Below, piece after piece: positions 55,001 to 64,000 of a stretch of 64,000 nucleotides of DNA. This DNA comes from Pomphorhynchus laevis. Lineage: Eukaryota > Acanthocephala > Palaeacanthocephala > Echinorhynchida > Pomphorhynchidae. The translations under genes and the position numbers were made by a program. Numbering within the stretch: position 1 is the first letter of the stretch; the number at the start of each line of letters is the position of its first letter. Where the stretch lies: assembly GCA_012934845.2 (NCBI GenBank), contig WNNJ02002475.1, positions 111,260 through 175,259 of the forward strand, read 5' to 3'. The notes beneath the pieces were generated by a model that was given only the letters and a program-made list of their open reading frames with translations, was not told the DNA's origin and made no database searches.

Positions 55001-55452
55001 TTTCGAAGAACTTAATAGTTGCTGACAATCACATTAAGAGAGATACTTAATTCTTGATTAGACGAAGGGCGTGAAAGTGAGTCGCTTTAAATAATAATTT
55101 TGCATCATTGAATGTTCAGTTGCAACTGGCTACCAGCATCAAAACAAAATCCAAACTTTATTCCTTAAAACGCAATTTTCAAGTTTTCAAAAATTCCTAG
55201 CTGTACTAGCAAAGCGCTTTTAACTCATTGTATATAATTTAATAAAAAAGAATATGTAAAATATACCAACCTACATTTAATATATGAACCATTTATGATA
55301 TATGAGGAGAACAACGTACTGTCCATACAGAACGGTATCGGGGCTTGTTGTGATAATTGGAATGCATACGATTTAAGATAATGTATACTGCCCAATGGAT
55401 GATCGTTTATATATATGAGTTTAGTTCCAAGTAATAGACGCAAACTGCTATT
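51722..55452 (-). CDS. Minus-strand host gene, unidentified (three exons seen)
   Basis: Exons 55271-55452, 52107-52180 and 51722-52046 all have GT-AG borders on the minus strand. The last two join in frame at phase 0 (SNYK then QADTAIACIPDLLIVLTGSN). The first ends in the wrong phase for 52107-52180, so at least one small exon between them is missing. The joined pair encodes a Cys-containing stretch (SNCSNDMYCSRQGYRRYCVQ) followed by an acidic segment (SFTDDENNLTVDDVDGM) and NHPHFIRKLTLWADPLILLD. I do not recognise the family. The ~3 kb between 52.2 and 55.3 kb holds a MITE-like copy and the 308-bp satellite. Confidence 0.45.
52107..52180 (-). CDS. Minus-strand host gene exon (24 codons)
   Basis: Acceptor TTTTATTTTATCTTCAAG, donor AAG with GTGTGT. 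After two bases: HQSSESHCIKIIRYGDVSTE, SNYK. Confidence 0.5.
52520..52745. repeat. Fold-back MITE-like element (copy 2)
   Basis: Same TTGTTCAGGGCGTTTAAACATCG end and same internal order as 45835-46040. The arms are slightly more diverged (52556-52732), with an interrupted centre. Confidence 0.75.
52985..54365 (+). repeat. ~308-bp satellite, four to five copies, each with a hammerhead-like core
   Basis: Equivalent points (CTGATGA/CTGAAGA) fall at 53281, 53595, 53901 and 54210, giving a step of about 306-314 bases; a partial unit precedes at 52985. Each full unit has TTGAAACGTTAGT, then up to CTTGCGCC, CTGATGA/CTGAAGA, TCyAnTGAGT, ACTAACGT, C, GGCGCAGG. The rest of the unit (TTCGTGACGATATTCGTACA, ATTTCACAGATTAA) is also conserved. 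Confidence 0.85.
53254..53314 (+). ncRNA. Hammerhead-like motif of the 308-bp satellite
   Basis: GAAA, then arm ACGTTAgT; arm CTTGCGCC just before CTGATGA; arm ACTAACGT followed by C (the GTC triplet); arm GGCGCAGG. ACGTTAGT pairs with ACTAACGT (8 bp in most copies) and GGCGCAGG with CTTGCGCC (8 bp, one G-T). These are helices III and I of a hammerhead with the strands in permuted order. Repeated at 53571-53625, 53873-53934 and 54188-54245. Helix II pairing is not evident. Confidence 0.45.
54366..55270. other. AT-rich DNA, no gene recognised
   Basis: A possible plus-strand 3' splice site (GTCTCATTCCAG at 54870) is followed by a ~40-codon open frame (RPIPLRTRKLYYNCFCFLSI). Too weak to call. 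Confidence 0.3.
55271..55452 (-). CDS. Minus-strand host gene exon (60 codons)
   Basis: Acceptor AATAGATTCAACAG, donor TGTAG with GTTGGT. NSSLRLLLGTKLIYINDHPL, GSIHYLKSYAFQLSQQAPIP, FCMDSTLFSSYIINGSYIKC. It has two possible N-glycosylation sites (NSS, NGS), which would suit an extracellular or lumenal region. Confidence 0.45.
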
Positions 55453-56317
55453 CTGTTGAATCTATTTGAAACGAATGCATTTAGGTATGCGCAAATATTT
55501 AAAAATATTAATTTTAAAGATAAAATAAAGATATTTGAACGTATTCTGTTCAAACGATAGCATAGGAGCGCACAAAAATAAAAAATGCTAAAATATGGTT
55601 TGATGCTAAAAATAGTGTTATCAATTGTGAGCTATAAAAACTATGGACTACGGCTAGAATAATAGAACAAAAACTGTGTATATACACTAAGCATACACGA
55701 AGAAAATTTCTCAAAAATACGATAGAAACATCACAATCCGTGCAAGGTTAATACGATTAACTTTAACGGCAAGTAGAAAAGTGTAATTAATATCTAATAT
55801 TTAGTTGAAATTCATGTAGAATAGTGCCCTGCATTTTATCATACTTGAGCTGATGACAAACAACTTTTATCGTATATTTTTCACAGAACAAAATCAAGCG
55901 ATAAGAACAAAATAATTCTTTTCGAATAAACAATAATTTAATTAATGAATTTATTTGTCCCAATAACCGAATTTCAAAATCTTGTACTCTTAAAATAAAA
56001 TATCTTTCTCGTATTTTATTGATGCCTCGAGAATGTGTGAAATAATTACTTCTCTAGCTTTAAGTTGCATGGAGCAAAGCACGTTTTATCGAAAACTGGT
56101 TTCTGTCCTACTAAAATAAAAATGTAAATTTTTAAGATTTACTTTATAACCAAAACTTTAACATCAATTTCGAACAATCAAGAAGATTATTAGTTGGTTC
56201 TTCGAGAAAAATAAGATAAATAGTATTATTTTCCAATTGTCGCTAATACGATTGGCCTCTTTGGAAAACACTAGTATTTGACAAATTATGGCGAAAAAAC
56301 ATTGTGATTTATTTGAG

Positions 56318-56372
56318 TATAATCCAATATTTCGACGGCGCTCTGGCACGTCATCTTCAGGGTATGAAATAT
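56318..56372 (-). ncRNA. Type-I hammerhead-like motif in PLE relic
   Basis: Minus strand: ACC, CTGAAGA, T, GACG, an 11-base loop, CGTC, GAAA, TATTGG. Normal element order (CTGAnGA, helix II, GAAA) and position downstream of a PLE ORF, as described for PLE hammerheads. Helices I and III are not clear. Confidence 0.5.
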
Positions 56373-56499
56373 ACAAGTAAAATTGACAGTTAGAGCACGA
56401 TAAATTTCTAACAAGAAATTAGAGGAGAAAAAATAAAAATAAAATAAAAAAAATAAAACCCAATTAAATTCACCACTTTACTGCATAGTTTTAATCATT

Positions 56500-56945
56500 G
56501 TCAATCTGCGAAATTGTTGACAGCATCAAGTTCCTAGCAGCAATATTTAATGGCAGTTTTAAGGTGATATCCACTTTGTTATTTGTAATAACGTGGTCTT
56601 TAAAATTCTCAATGTACATAGCTTCTATTATCTACCGTTTGGTAGCGCTACTCTCCTTTTTTAGCGGCGCAATTAGATCAATCGCCATTATATGATTTTT
56701 TGTACCTACGTGTAGCAAGATAGCACAAGATGCTGTACGTTGATCGTGTAATGCTTTCTTCATTACGCTAGAGTGCTCTTTGACGGTATAGCCAATGGTC
56801 TTCCAGTTTGACCAATATAGACCTTTTTACAAGGTAAACAAGCGAAATTGTAAATTACTCCAGTCTTTTCAAACTCTGGTTTTATTTTAAACATGCTTGC
56901 TAGCCTCGGTAATGAGCGTGTAAAAGGATAAATGATATCTGCAAC
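56500..56945 (-). pseudogene. Penelope-like GIY-YIG endonuclease relic
   Basis: Minus strand: FEKTGVIYNFACLPCKKVYI, GQTGRPLA, then in other frames HSS, MKKALHDQRTASCAILLHVG, IMAIDLIAPLKK, MIEAMYIENFKDHVITNNKV. The V-IY, C-x-x-C, VYIGQTGR order is that of family A's nuclease (VVYKIGCRDCISIYIGQTGR), but the sequence is a different family. Interrupted, not functional. Confidence 0.8.
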
Positions 56946-57344
56946 TCTATCCTACTTTAGTAGAACAGAAACCAGTTTTCGATAAAACGTGCTTTGTTCC
57001 ATGCAACTTAAAGCTAGAGAAGTAATTATTTCACACATTCTCGAGGCATCAATAAAATACAAGAAAGATATTTTATTTTAAGAGTACAAGATTTTGAAAT
57101 TCGGTTATTGGGAAAAATAAATTCATTAATTAAATTATTGTTTATTCAAAAAGAATTATTTTGTTCTTATCGCTTGATTTTGTTCTGTGAAAAATATACG
57201 ATAAAAGTTGTTTGTCATCAGCTCAAGTATGATAAAATGCAGGGCACTATTCTACATGAATTTCAACTAAATATTAGATATTAATTACACTTTTCTACTT
57301 GCCGTTAAAGTTAATCGTATTAACCTTGCACGGATTGTGATGAT

Positions 57345-57845
57345 TTCTTCAAAATCATTTAAATAATTTAATAGATACATATTTTAAGCTAGGTTACTAT
57401 ATATAACATAATTATATAAAGAATAAATTTAAACTCTTAAGTGGCAAATTTTTATTGATGGATAATAAATAATATACTTTGTATTAGAATAAGATACTAG
57501 ATAGTTTTATCAGAGGAAATACATCATTGGCATGTATTTGGCCCTGCTGCTATGTTGGGTAGAGGAGTTAGGGGCCGAAACCTGATAGCATAGCAGTTCC
57601 TCCTGATGACCTCTAATTCTTATTATGATACAACGTCTGTTATTTATTAGTCAATTCATAAAAATGACGTTTATTTTAAATTTTATTTTTTATTTTTTTT
57701 AACTTGATTTAAATTATAGAAAATCTAAAAACAATTATTGATTTTATTATTTAATTATTAAATTTTGATTTAGCATTATTATTATGTTTTGTTTATTTTA
57801 TAATTATATAACAATACGTAGACTCAGTTAGCTGATTTAATTTCT
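57345..57845 (+). repeat. Naiad/Chlamys-like PLE terminal repeat with hammerhead-like core (copy 2)
   Basis: Same as 5755-6290. Core at 57540-57615: GGCCCT, GCTGCTATG, TTG, GGT, A, GAGGAG, TTA, GGGGCC, GAAAC, CTGATAG, CATAGCAG, TTCCTC, CTGATGA, CCTCTA. GGCCCy pairs with GGGGCC, CTGCTATG with CATAGCAG, ACC (from GAAACC) with GGT, GAGGA with TCCTC. It directly abuts the inverted-arm PLE relic. Confidence 0.75.
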
Positions 57846-58599
57846 ATCGTATTTTTAAGAAATTTCTACATCAGACGTAGATTTTGATTGGAAACAAATA
57901 TTCACGATATAAAAAATCAAAACGGAAGAATTTAACTGTTATGTTGCTCAACCAAACTCTATTCCGGCGATAATTTTTTCAAATCAAGAAGATTGTTTGG
58001 CTGAGAACCGTTTGCCATGCATTATAAAATTTTATCCGAATTAAAACGATTGTTAAAACTCATCCACTACAAACCGTTTGGTGATATTATGGCGATGGTT
58101 TAGAGTTTTCTCAGTAGATATTGGAGAGCAAAAATTAAAGAAACAAAACGGTTATTCTCAAATACAAGCACTTAGGGACAGGTAATTTTTTAAATTTAAA
58201 AATTTTCCTGACATTTAAAAACACGCATAAATGTTCTTAAACTTGTGTTTAACAAGCTATCACTTAACTCACTTTACACTGAATTGCATAATCTGGAATT
58301 TGACTAGACCTAGCCAAATATCAAAGCAAGATAAATTAATTTAATCTTGAATTAATTATATATTAAGATTTAATAAATTAGTATTTTCAATCAAATAATT
58401 AAAAAATCGATTATTAATTATGAATGCACCAAGACTCGTTATTTTAATCTTAATATATTTACAATCAACAATTTTAAATAGCGCAAATTCTAAAATATAT
58501 GCTAATTTATACTAAATTTCTCTGTAAAATCGAATACATAGATATTTCCTAACTCACTCTATAACGATATGTTTTGTTACTAAATTTAATAAAAATTTA
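57846..58599. other. AT-rich spacer between two terminal-repeat copies
   Basis: Nothing recognised. Confidence 0.35.
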
Positions 58600-58905
58600 T
58601 CGTTGGCCCCGCTGCTATGTTGTGTAGAGGAGTTAGGGGCCGAAACCTGATAGCATAGCAGTTCCTCCTGATGACCTCTAATTCTTATTCTGATACAACG
58701 TCTGTTATTTATTAGTTAATTCATAAAAATGACGTTTATTTTAAATTTTATTTTTTATTTTTTTAACTTGATTTAAATTATAAAAAATCTTAAAACAATT
58801 ATTTATTTTATTATTTAATTATTAAATTTTGATTTAGCATTATTATGTTTTGTTTATTTAATTATTATATTAAATACGTAGACTCAGCTGATTTAATGTG
58901 CTGTA
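58600..58905 (+). repeat. Naiad/Chlamys-like PLE terminal repeat (copy 3, 5'-shortened)
   Basis: Nearly identical to 57540-57840 from GGCCCC onward, including the whole core and the tail; lacks the ~195 bases before the core. Confidence 0.8.
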
Positions 58906-59889
58906 ACTTAAAAATAAGTTTATCGTGTAATCAATAAATCGTTATCTCTTCAACTAATCCGCAGTGATCGTTTTAATTTCAAATACATTCATATTAACTA
59001 GTATAATAAAAATATAATATACTAATGTGCAGTGCGTTACTCTAAGATCGATCGTTTTGCTATAATACTTAAATCTACGAGATAATAATAAAATCAGCAA
59101 GTTTACAACATAAATCAATATATTACGTCTGATACGTATATTTGAGATAGATTAGCAGCAGCAACACATAAAATCAAACATTTTTGACATATGAGTAATA
59201 CAACAACGGCTATAGTATTATTCCAGATACCAGCAGTCCACATTCTAAAAAGAACAGAGAACAATTAACCATTCAAAAGAAGGGGTTCTAAACTCCAGTC
59301 CCGTGGGCAGACATGGACTTGGAAAGGAAACATATCATGCATTTTTTATATCTCCCAGAGGAATCAATTAATTAAAATAGTTAGATAAATAATGTGTTAT
59401 CAAAAAATTACACAACTTTTTAACATTTTTATTTTATTGTTATTTAAACCTCCATTGATGAAATGTCAGAGTAAAAAAGAAATGATAATAATTTTAGCAG
59501 GAAATTAAACATAAATATAATAGTAGGTAAATGATATATAAGCATAATATCGATCGTTACTATAAGGATGATCGAGCATATTTTGACGTTGAGTATTCAC
59601 TTAAGTCAGAATCGACAAGATAAAGATTAATTAACTTAAAAAAGGAATAAATGCACAACAATATTGTTTTTATAATTTTGTAAATACGAAAAATGTCACT
59701 CTTGCCTCCTTTAAAATATTATATTTGTTGACACAGAAGAGCAAGCCATTTTTAGACGGTGAATTATTTAAACAAGAATTTCTCTCTTGAGAAGATTCTC
59801 TTTTCGAAAATTTCGCAAATAAAATAGAAATTATTTCTAGTAATATATGACATATAATAATATAATAACATATAATAACATTATATATT
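58906..59889. other. AT-rich DNA, no gene recognised
   Basis: No open frame or repeat of note. Confidence 0.4.
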
Positions 59890-60545
59890 ACAAATGAAAT
59901 AGCACCGCTTATTAGGATCCTCAGAGGACCAATAAATAAAATAGAGGTTTAATTCAACCAGGACTGTCTATTACAACTATCTGATTCTCTCTATATATAG
60001 AGAATTTCATGCTTCTACACTGCAAGACGGCGTACCGTTTCGGCTTTGAGAAGCCTCATCAGTTGCAGCAATACAATGCATACACAGTAAAAACATACTA
60101 TATATAGATCAAAGCGGAAAGAATTCACTATATGCTAATTGCATGACGTAGCTTGCGCTTTCGAAGTCAATGCAATGCAGCGAATTCTTTTCAGTGTATT
60201 AGACATCAGCGGGATCACTAAATGACGAGTATAATAAATTACAAAGGAAGCACCGTCGCCTAGGATCATCAGAGGATGAAAGAAATTAATTAGAGGTTCG
60301 ATTCAACTAGGATTGTCTATTACACCTGTGTGATTCTCTCTATACATCGAGAATTTCATGTTTATGCTTTAATCTCTATATAATATGTTTTTCATGTGTA
60401 TGCATTGTATGTGCCTCAACTGATTAGGCTTCTCAAAGCTGAAACGGTACGCCACCTTGCAGTGTTGAAACATAAAATTCTCGATGTATATAAAAGAGCA
60501 GATAGGTGTAATAGACAGTCCCGGTTGAATTGAACCTTTTTAAGA
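59890..60545. repeat. Hammerhead-bearing repeat in direct and inverted copies
   Basis: A segment with TTAATTCAACCAGGACTGTC and TTCTCTCTATATATAGAG lies at 59908-60015, again directly at 60254-60365, and inverted at 60470-60545. The first copy continues into a complete hammerhead on the minus strand (60018-60069) and the inverted copy into a decayed one on the plus strand (60417-60470). Confidence 0.7.
60018..60069 (-). ncRNA. Type-I hammerhead ribozyme, complete core
   Basis: Minus strand: GCTGCAA, CTGATGA, GGCT, TCTCAA, AGCC, GAAA, CGG, TACG, CCG, TC, then TTGCAGTG. All core elements are consensus. Helix II is GGCT/AGCC; helix III is A-CGG/CCG-T with a TACG tetraloop; the cleavage triplet is GTC; helix I is TTGCAG/CTGCAA, extendable by two wobble pairs. 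Helix I is the open end, so type I. In animals such motifs are typical of PLE terminal repeats. The plus-strand copy at 60417-60470 has CTGATTA and lost GTC. Confidence 0.85.
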
Positions 60546-60659
60546 AACTTAAAGAAAGCATAAAGGCAAAACAATATTGTTTTTATAATTTTGTAAATAC
60601 GAGATAGATATGTAAAATTTATCACAATCCAATCTTACTTTCCGCACAGATATAAGATA

Positions 60660-60835
60660 TATACAACGACCAGTTCTGTCGTTGAAGTCTCAAAGTATCA
60701 TGTCATAGCCGCTATCAATAATACCATCCAGGAGGTCACGGTTCTTGTGAATCTCCCTAGGACATATGTAAACATTGGCTAGACTAAGGCGTTTACCGTT
60801 CTTACAGAGTGAAACTACCATACAAGACATGGCTG
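60660..60835 (-). mobile_element. LINE endonuclease fragment
   Basis: Minus strand: TLCKNGKRLSLANVYICPRE, IHKNRDLLDGIIDSGYDMIL, then a stop where G of GDFN is expected, DFNDRTG. This is the middle of an AP-type endonuclease (NVY-P and DFN blocks). Much less AT-rich than its surroundings. The lineage is not the CR1-like or L2-like ones above. Confidence 0.6.
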
Positions 60836-61600
60836 GACACGAGTAATTAAATAGGATGGAGGACCTTTAGGAGCACTTAACTAAGGTCAAGAGGAATATT
60901 TACCTTAGAGTAGAGGAATATCTCATAGTATATATTTAATCTTAAAAATATGTAAAATCTTTTTTATTTACATAGGTCAATCATTTTTATAATTAGAAGA
61001 CCTTCACTGGCTGATGGATTTTAGTTTTTTTAGCGGGCATCTAAGAGAAATTGAATAATTTAAAAACATAACTTTAAGAATCAAATAAAAATATGGTAGA
61101 TATTATTAGTTCTGTAAAAGGACTTGATACATAATTTGAAAACGGGTTCGCTTGTACACTTCTCTCAAATGAAAATATCGAGAGTGAAAAATGTTCCGAT
61201 TTTAAACTATTTATTATATCTCTACAGAATCTTTTTGAACAATTTGAAAATATATTTGCACATTTATTATTATCAAACCTGTTGCTGCATTTTATATAAA
61301 TACATATTATAGACAAATGGATATAAGTAATATTGCCAATTCAACAGGTGAAATTCGTGAAATTCTTAAAGACACTTCAATAATTGAAGATGAAATTTTT
61401 GATATTCAGAATGGCATTGCTTTAAAGCTAATGGGCAATATGGGGATATTTTAATATAGCTGATCTTAAACATATTCACCTTCAAAGATCGGAGCCTAAA
61501 TAATTAAGTCATATTTTGGCTCCACGTATTTAAGTGAATATTTATTTTCTACCAATAATTTAATAAAAATCAGATCTCGCCTAACAGATCAAATCTTGAT
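60836..61600. other. AT-rich spacer with short open frames
   Basis: Plus frame at 61318-61455 (MDISNIANSTGEIREILKDT, DEIFDIQNGIALKLMGN) looks protein-like but is short and unassigned; overlapping frames at 61074-61316 show no motif. Confidence 0.35.
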
Positions 61601-61636
61601 GATTGTTTAGGAGTATGTATGCCTTTGCGAAAACAT

Positions 61637-63245
61637 TAAACAGAAAACAAAAAAACAATAAACAATAAACAGAAAACAATAAACAGAAAACAATAAACAG
61701 AAAACAATAATTAGACAACAATATACAGAAAACAATAAACAGAAAACAATAAACAGAAAACAATAAACAGAAAACAATAAACAGAAAACAATAAACAGAA
61801 AACAATAAACAGAAAACAATAAACAGAAAACAATAAACAGAAAACAATAAACAGAAAACAATAAACAGAAAACAATAAACAGAAAACAATAAACAGAAAA
61901 CAATAAACAGAAAACAATAAACAGAAAAACAATAAACAGAAAACAAAAACAGAAAACATTAAACAGAAAACAATAAACAGAAAACAGTATACAGAAAACA
62001 ATATACAGAAAACAATAAACATAAAACAAAAAACAGAAAACAATAAACAGAAAACAATAAACAGAAAACAATAAACAGAAAACAATAAACAGAAAACAAT
62101 AAACAGAAAACAATAAACAGAAAACAATAAACAGAAAACAATAAACAGAAAACAATAAACAGAAAACAATAAACAGAAAACAATAAACAGAAAACAATAA
62201 ACAGAAAACAATAAACAGAAGACAATAAACAGAAAATAATAAACAGAAAACAATAAACAGAAAACAATAAACAGAAAACAAAAAACAGAAAACAATAAAC
62301 AGAAAACAATAAACAGAAAACAATAAACAGAAAACAATAAACAGAAAACAATAAATTGAAAACAATAAACAGAAAACAATAAACAGAAAACAATAAATAA
62401 AAAACAATAAATAGAAAACAAACAGAAAACAAACAGAAAACAATAAATATAAAACAATAGACAGGAAACAATAAACAGAACGCAATAAACAGAACACAAT
62501 AAACAGAAAACAATAAACAGAAAACAATAAACAGAAGACAATAAACAGAAAATAATAAACAGAAAACAATAAACAGAAAACAATAAACAGAAAACAATAA
62601 ATAAAAAACAATAAATAGAAAACAAACAGAAAACAAACAGAAAACAAACAGAAAACAATAAATATAAAACAATAGACAGGAAACAATAAACAGAAAACAA
62701 TAAACAGAAAACAATAAACAGAAAACAATAAACAGAAAACAATAAACAGAAAACAATAAACAGAAAACAATAAACAGAAAACAATAAACAGAAAACAGTA
62801 AACAGAAAATAATAAACAGAAAACAATAAACAGAAAACAATAAACAGAAAACAATAAACAGAAAACAATAAACAGAAAACAATAAACAGAAAACAATAAA
62901 CAGAAAACAATAAACAGAAAACAATAAACAGAAAACAATAAACAGAAAACATTAAACAGAAAACAATAAACAGAAAACAGTATACCGAAAACAATATACA
63001 GAAAACAATAAACATAAAACAAAAAACAGAAAACAATAAACAGAAAACAATAAACAGAAAACAATAAACAGAAAACAATAAACAGAAAACAATAAACAGA
63101 AAACAATAAACAGAAAACAATAAACAGAAAACAATAAACAGAAAACAATAAACAGAAAACAATAAACAGAAAACAATAAACAGAAAACAATAAACAGAAA
63201 ACAATAAACAGAAAACAATAAACAGAAAACAATAAACAGAAAACT
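61637..63245. repeat. 14-bp satellite (ACAGAAAACAATAA), about 1.6 kb
   Basis: Over 100 units. Marked variants recur as blocks: CAGTATACAGAAAACAATAT plus ACATAAAACAAAAAACAG at 61985 and 62976; AATAAATAAAAAACAATAAA with AGACAGGAAACAATAAACAG at 62395-62475 and 62600-62695. So longer segments within the array have been duplicated. As 14 is not a multiple of 3 and the minus strand has few stops, all minus frames give long CLLFSVYCFLFIVF-type ORFs (up to 583 codons) that are not genes. Confidence 0.98.
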
Positions 63246-63930
63246 GGCTGCATTTTTAAATCAAATTTATTATTTTTGTAAGCAAGTAAAAGTATATTAG
63301 ACATGGAAATTATAAAGTTATTATGTAAATTGTACGAGCTTGAAATCAGATGAAACATTATTGAATAAAATACATATTATATATTTTGATTAATTCCCTG
63401 TATTTTCGTATTAGTTGCATGTTATGGGGTGAATGTGCTTGAAAATGAGATTAAAGAAAACAAATATCAACTTATATCGTAAAAATCAAAATGCTTACAT
63501 CTACAACAAATATATTTATGCATGAAATTTGTACATAAATATTAATATAAAAAGTATAACAAAAGATAACGATTTTTTACGAGTTAATAAAATATGCAAT
63601 TATGTTGTTGGCCTTAAATGATATTTTAAAAATGTACGCGAAGGCGTGAAATTTAAATAAAAACGATTACTATGAGTAATTGTATACTGCAAGGGAGAAA
63701 TCTTTTATGCATAGTAAATAAAAACTGCGCTCTTATTCATATGGAAATTTCGTATAAGAGAATAAACATCATATTTTAGTGTGACTTTGTTCATGTGAAT
63801 GTAACAGGCTAAGGAACATGAGCAGATTACTTATAAGACAGAGTTCCTATTGCAAATCTCTTATCTTCTTAACAGGGATCGTATTTAGTATATCAAGATA
63901 CTCATTAAAACTACAAAATCATTTTTTTAA
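63246..63930. other. AT-rich DNA, nothing recognised
   Basis: No feature recognised. Confidence 0.35.
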
Positions 63931-64000
63931 TATAGAAGAATAATATATTATTATATTATATTATTATATTAATATATTATTATATTAATATAATATAATA
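63931..64000. repeat. TATTA microsatellite at the window edge
   Basis: Irregular ATATTATTATAT/AATATATTA repeats running off the end. Confidence 0.9.

Larger units (their letters stand above)
55730..57343 (-). mobile_element. PLE relic between ~388-bp inverted arms
   Basis: 55730-56116 and 56955-57343 are near-identical inverted copies. Between them, on the minus strand, lies the 3' part of a GIY-YIG Penelope-like ORF and a hammerhead-like motif. Each arm includes GAGCTGATGACAAACAACTT. Inverted duplication of the end is also seen around the PLE at 0.7-3.0 kb, so it looks like a habit of these elements. Confidence 0.75.

Noticed and set aside
61581-63358. Very long minus-strand ORFs (583, 497 and 321 codons)
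   Set aside because: They are the 14-bp satellite read through; three frames give the same 14-residue periodic CLLFSVYCFLFIVF-type sequence, without start context or domain.
1-64000. tRNA, rRNA or CRISPR arrays
   Set aside because: No cloverleaf with A/B boxes, no rRNA core sequence, and no regularly spaced short repeats with unique spacers were seen; the tandem arrays are satellites.

Overview
The window is from an AT-rich metazoan, most likely an invertebrate. It has spliced host exons with GT-AG introns, several animal-type LINE lineages, Ty3/Gypsy sequence and many Penelope-like elements (PLEs) with hammerhead-ribozyme-like motifs. Nothing is bacterial. I cannot fix the phylum: flatworms, molluscs, rotifers or similar groups would all fit.

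Layout. 0.7-6.3 kb is PLE territory: a minus-strand GIY-YIG PLE bounded by inverted copies of its own end, followed by a plus-strand ORF that joins the N-terminal part of that PLE family to the reverse transcriptase (RT) of a second, Naiad/Chlamys-like family. 7.2-9.1 kb is a tandem and fold-back array with hammerhead-like pieces. 10.1-31.8 kb is a retroelement graveyard: two LINE lineages (CR1-like with the LAFADD box; L2-like, pyrimidine-rich, with a conserved 3' hairpin), an unassigned RT element, a 62-bp near-perfect palindrome and a broken Gypsy fossil. 32.4-33.6 kb holds a CR1-type ORF1.

From about 37 to 46 kb the plus strand carries the best host gene: five exons, all splice junctions in frame, predicting the last ~202 residues of a small multi-pass membrane protein with a cytoplasmic PPNYED motif. 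Minus-strand exons at 47.3, 51.7-52.2 and 55.3 kb suggest one or two further host genes. Their introns hold fold-back MITE-like elements, a ~308-bp satellite (53.0-54.4 kb), PLE terminal repeats and a GIY-YIG relic between 388-bp inverted arms. The right end has a textbook type-I hammerhead (about 60.0 kb), a LINE endonuclease scrap and 1.6 kb of a 14-bp satellite.

The theme of the window is RNA-level self-processing of mobile repeats. At least eight repeat loci carry CTGATGA/CTGAAGA and GAAA(C) elements with complementary arms. In several of these the GAAAC strand lies just upstream of the CTGATGA strand, the reverse of the usual order, while complementary arms (and some compensatory changes) remain. 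That, and the two-family PLE chimera, are the points most worth following up. All calls rest on reading the sequence; no database or folding program was run.
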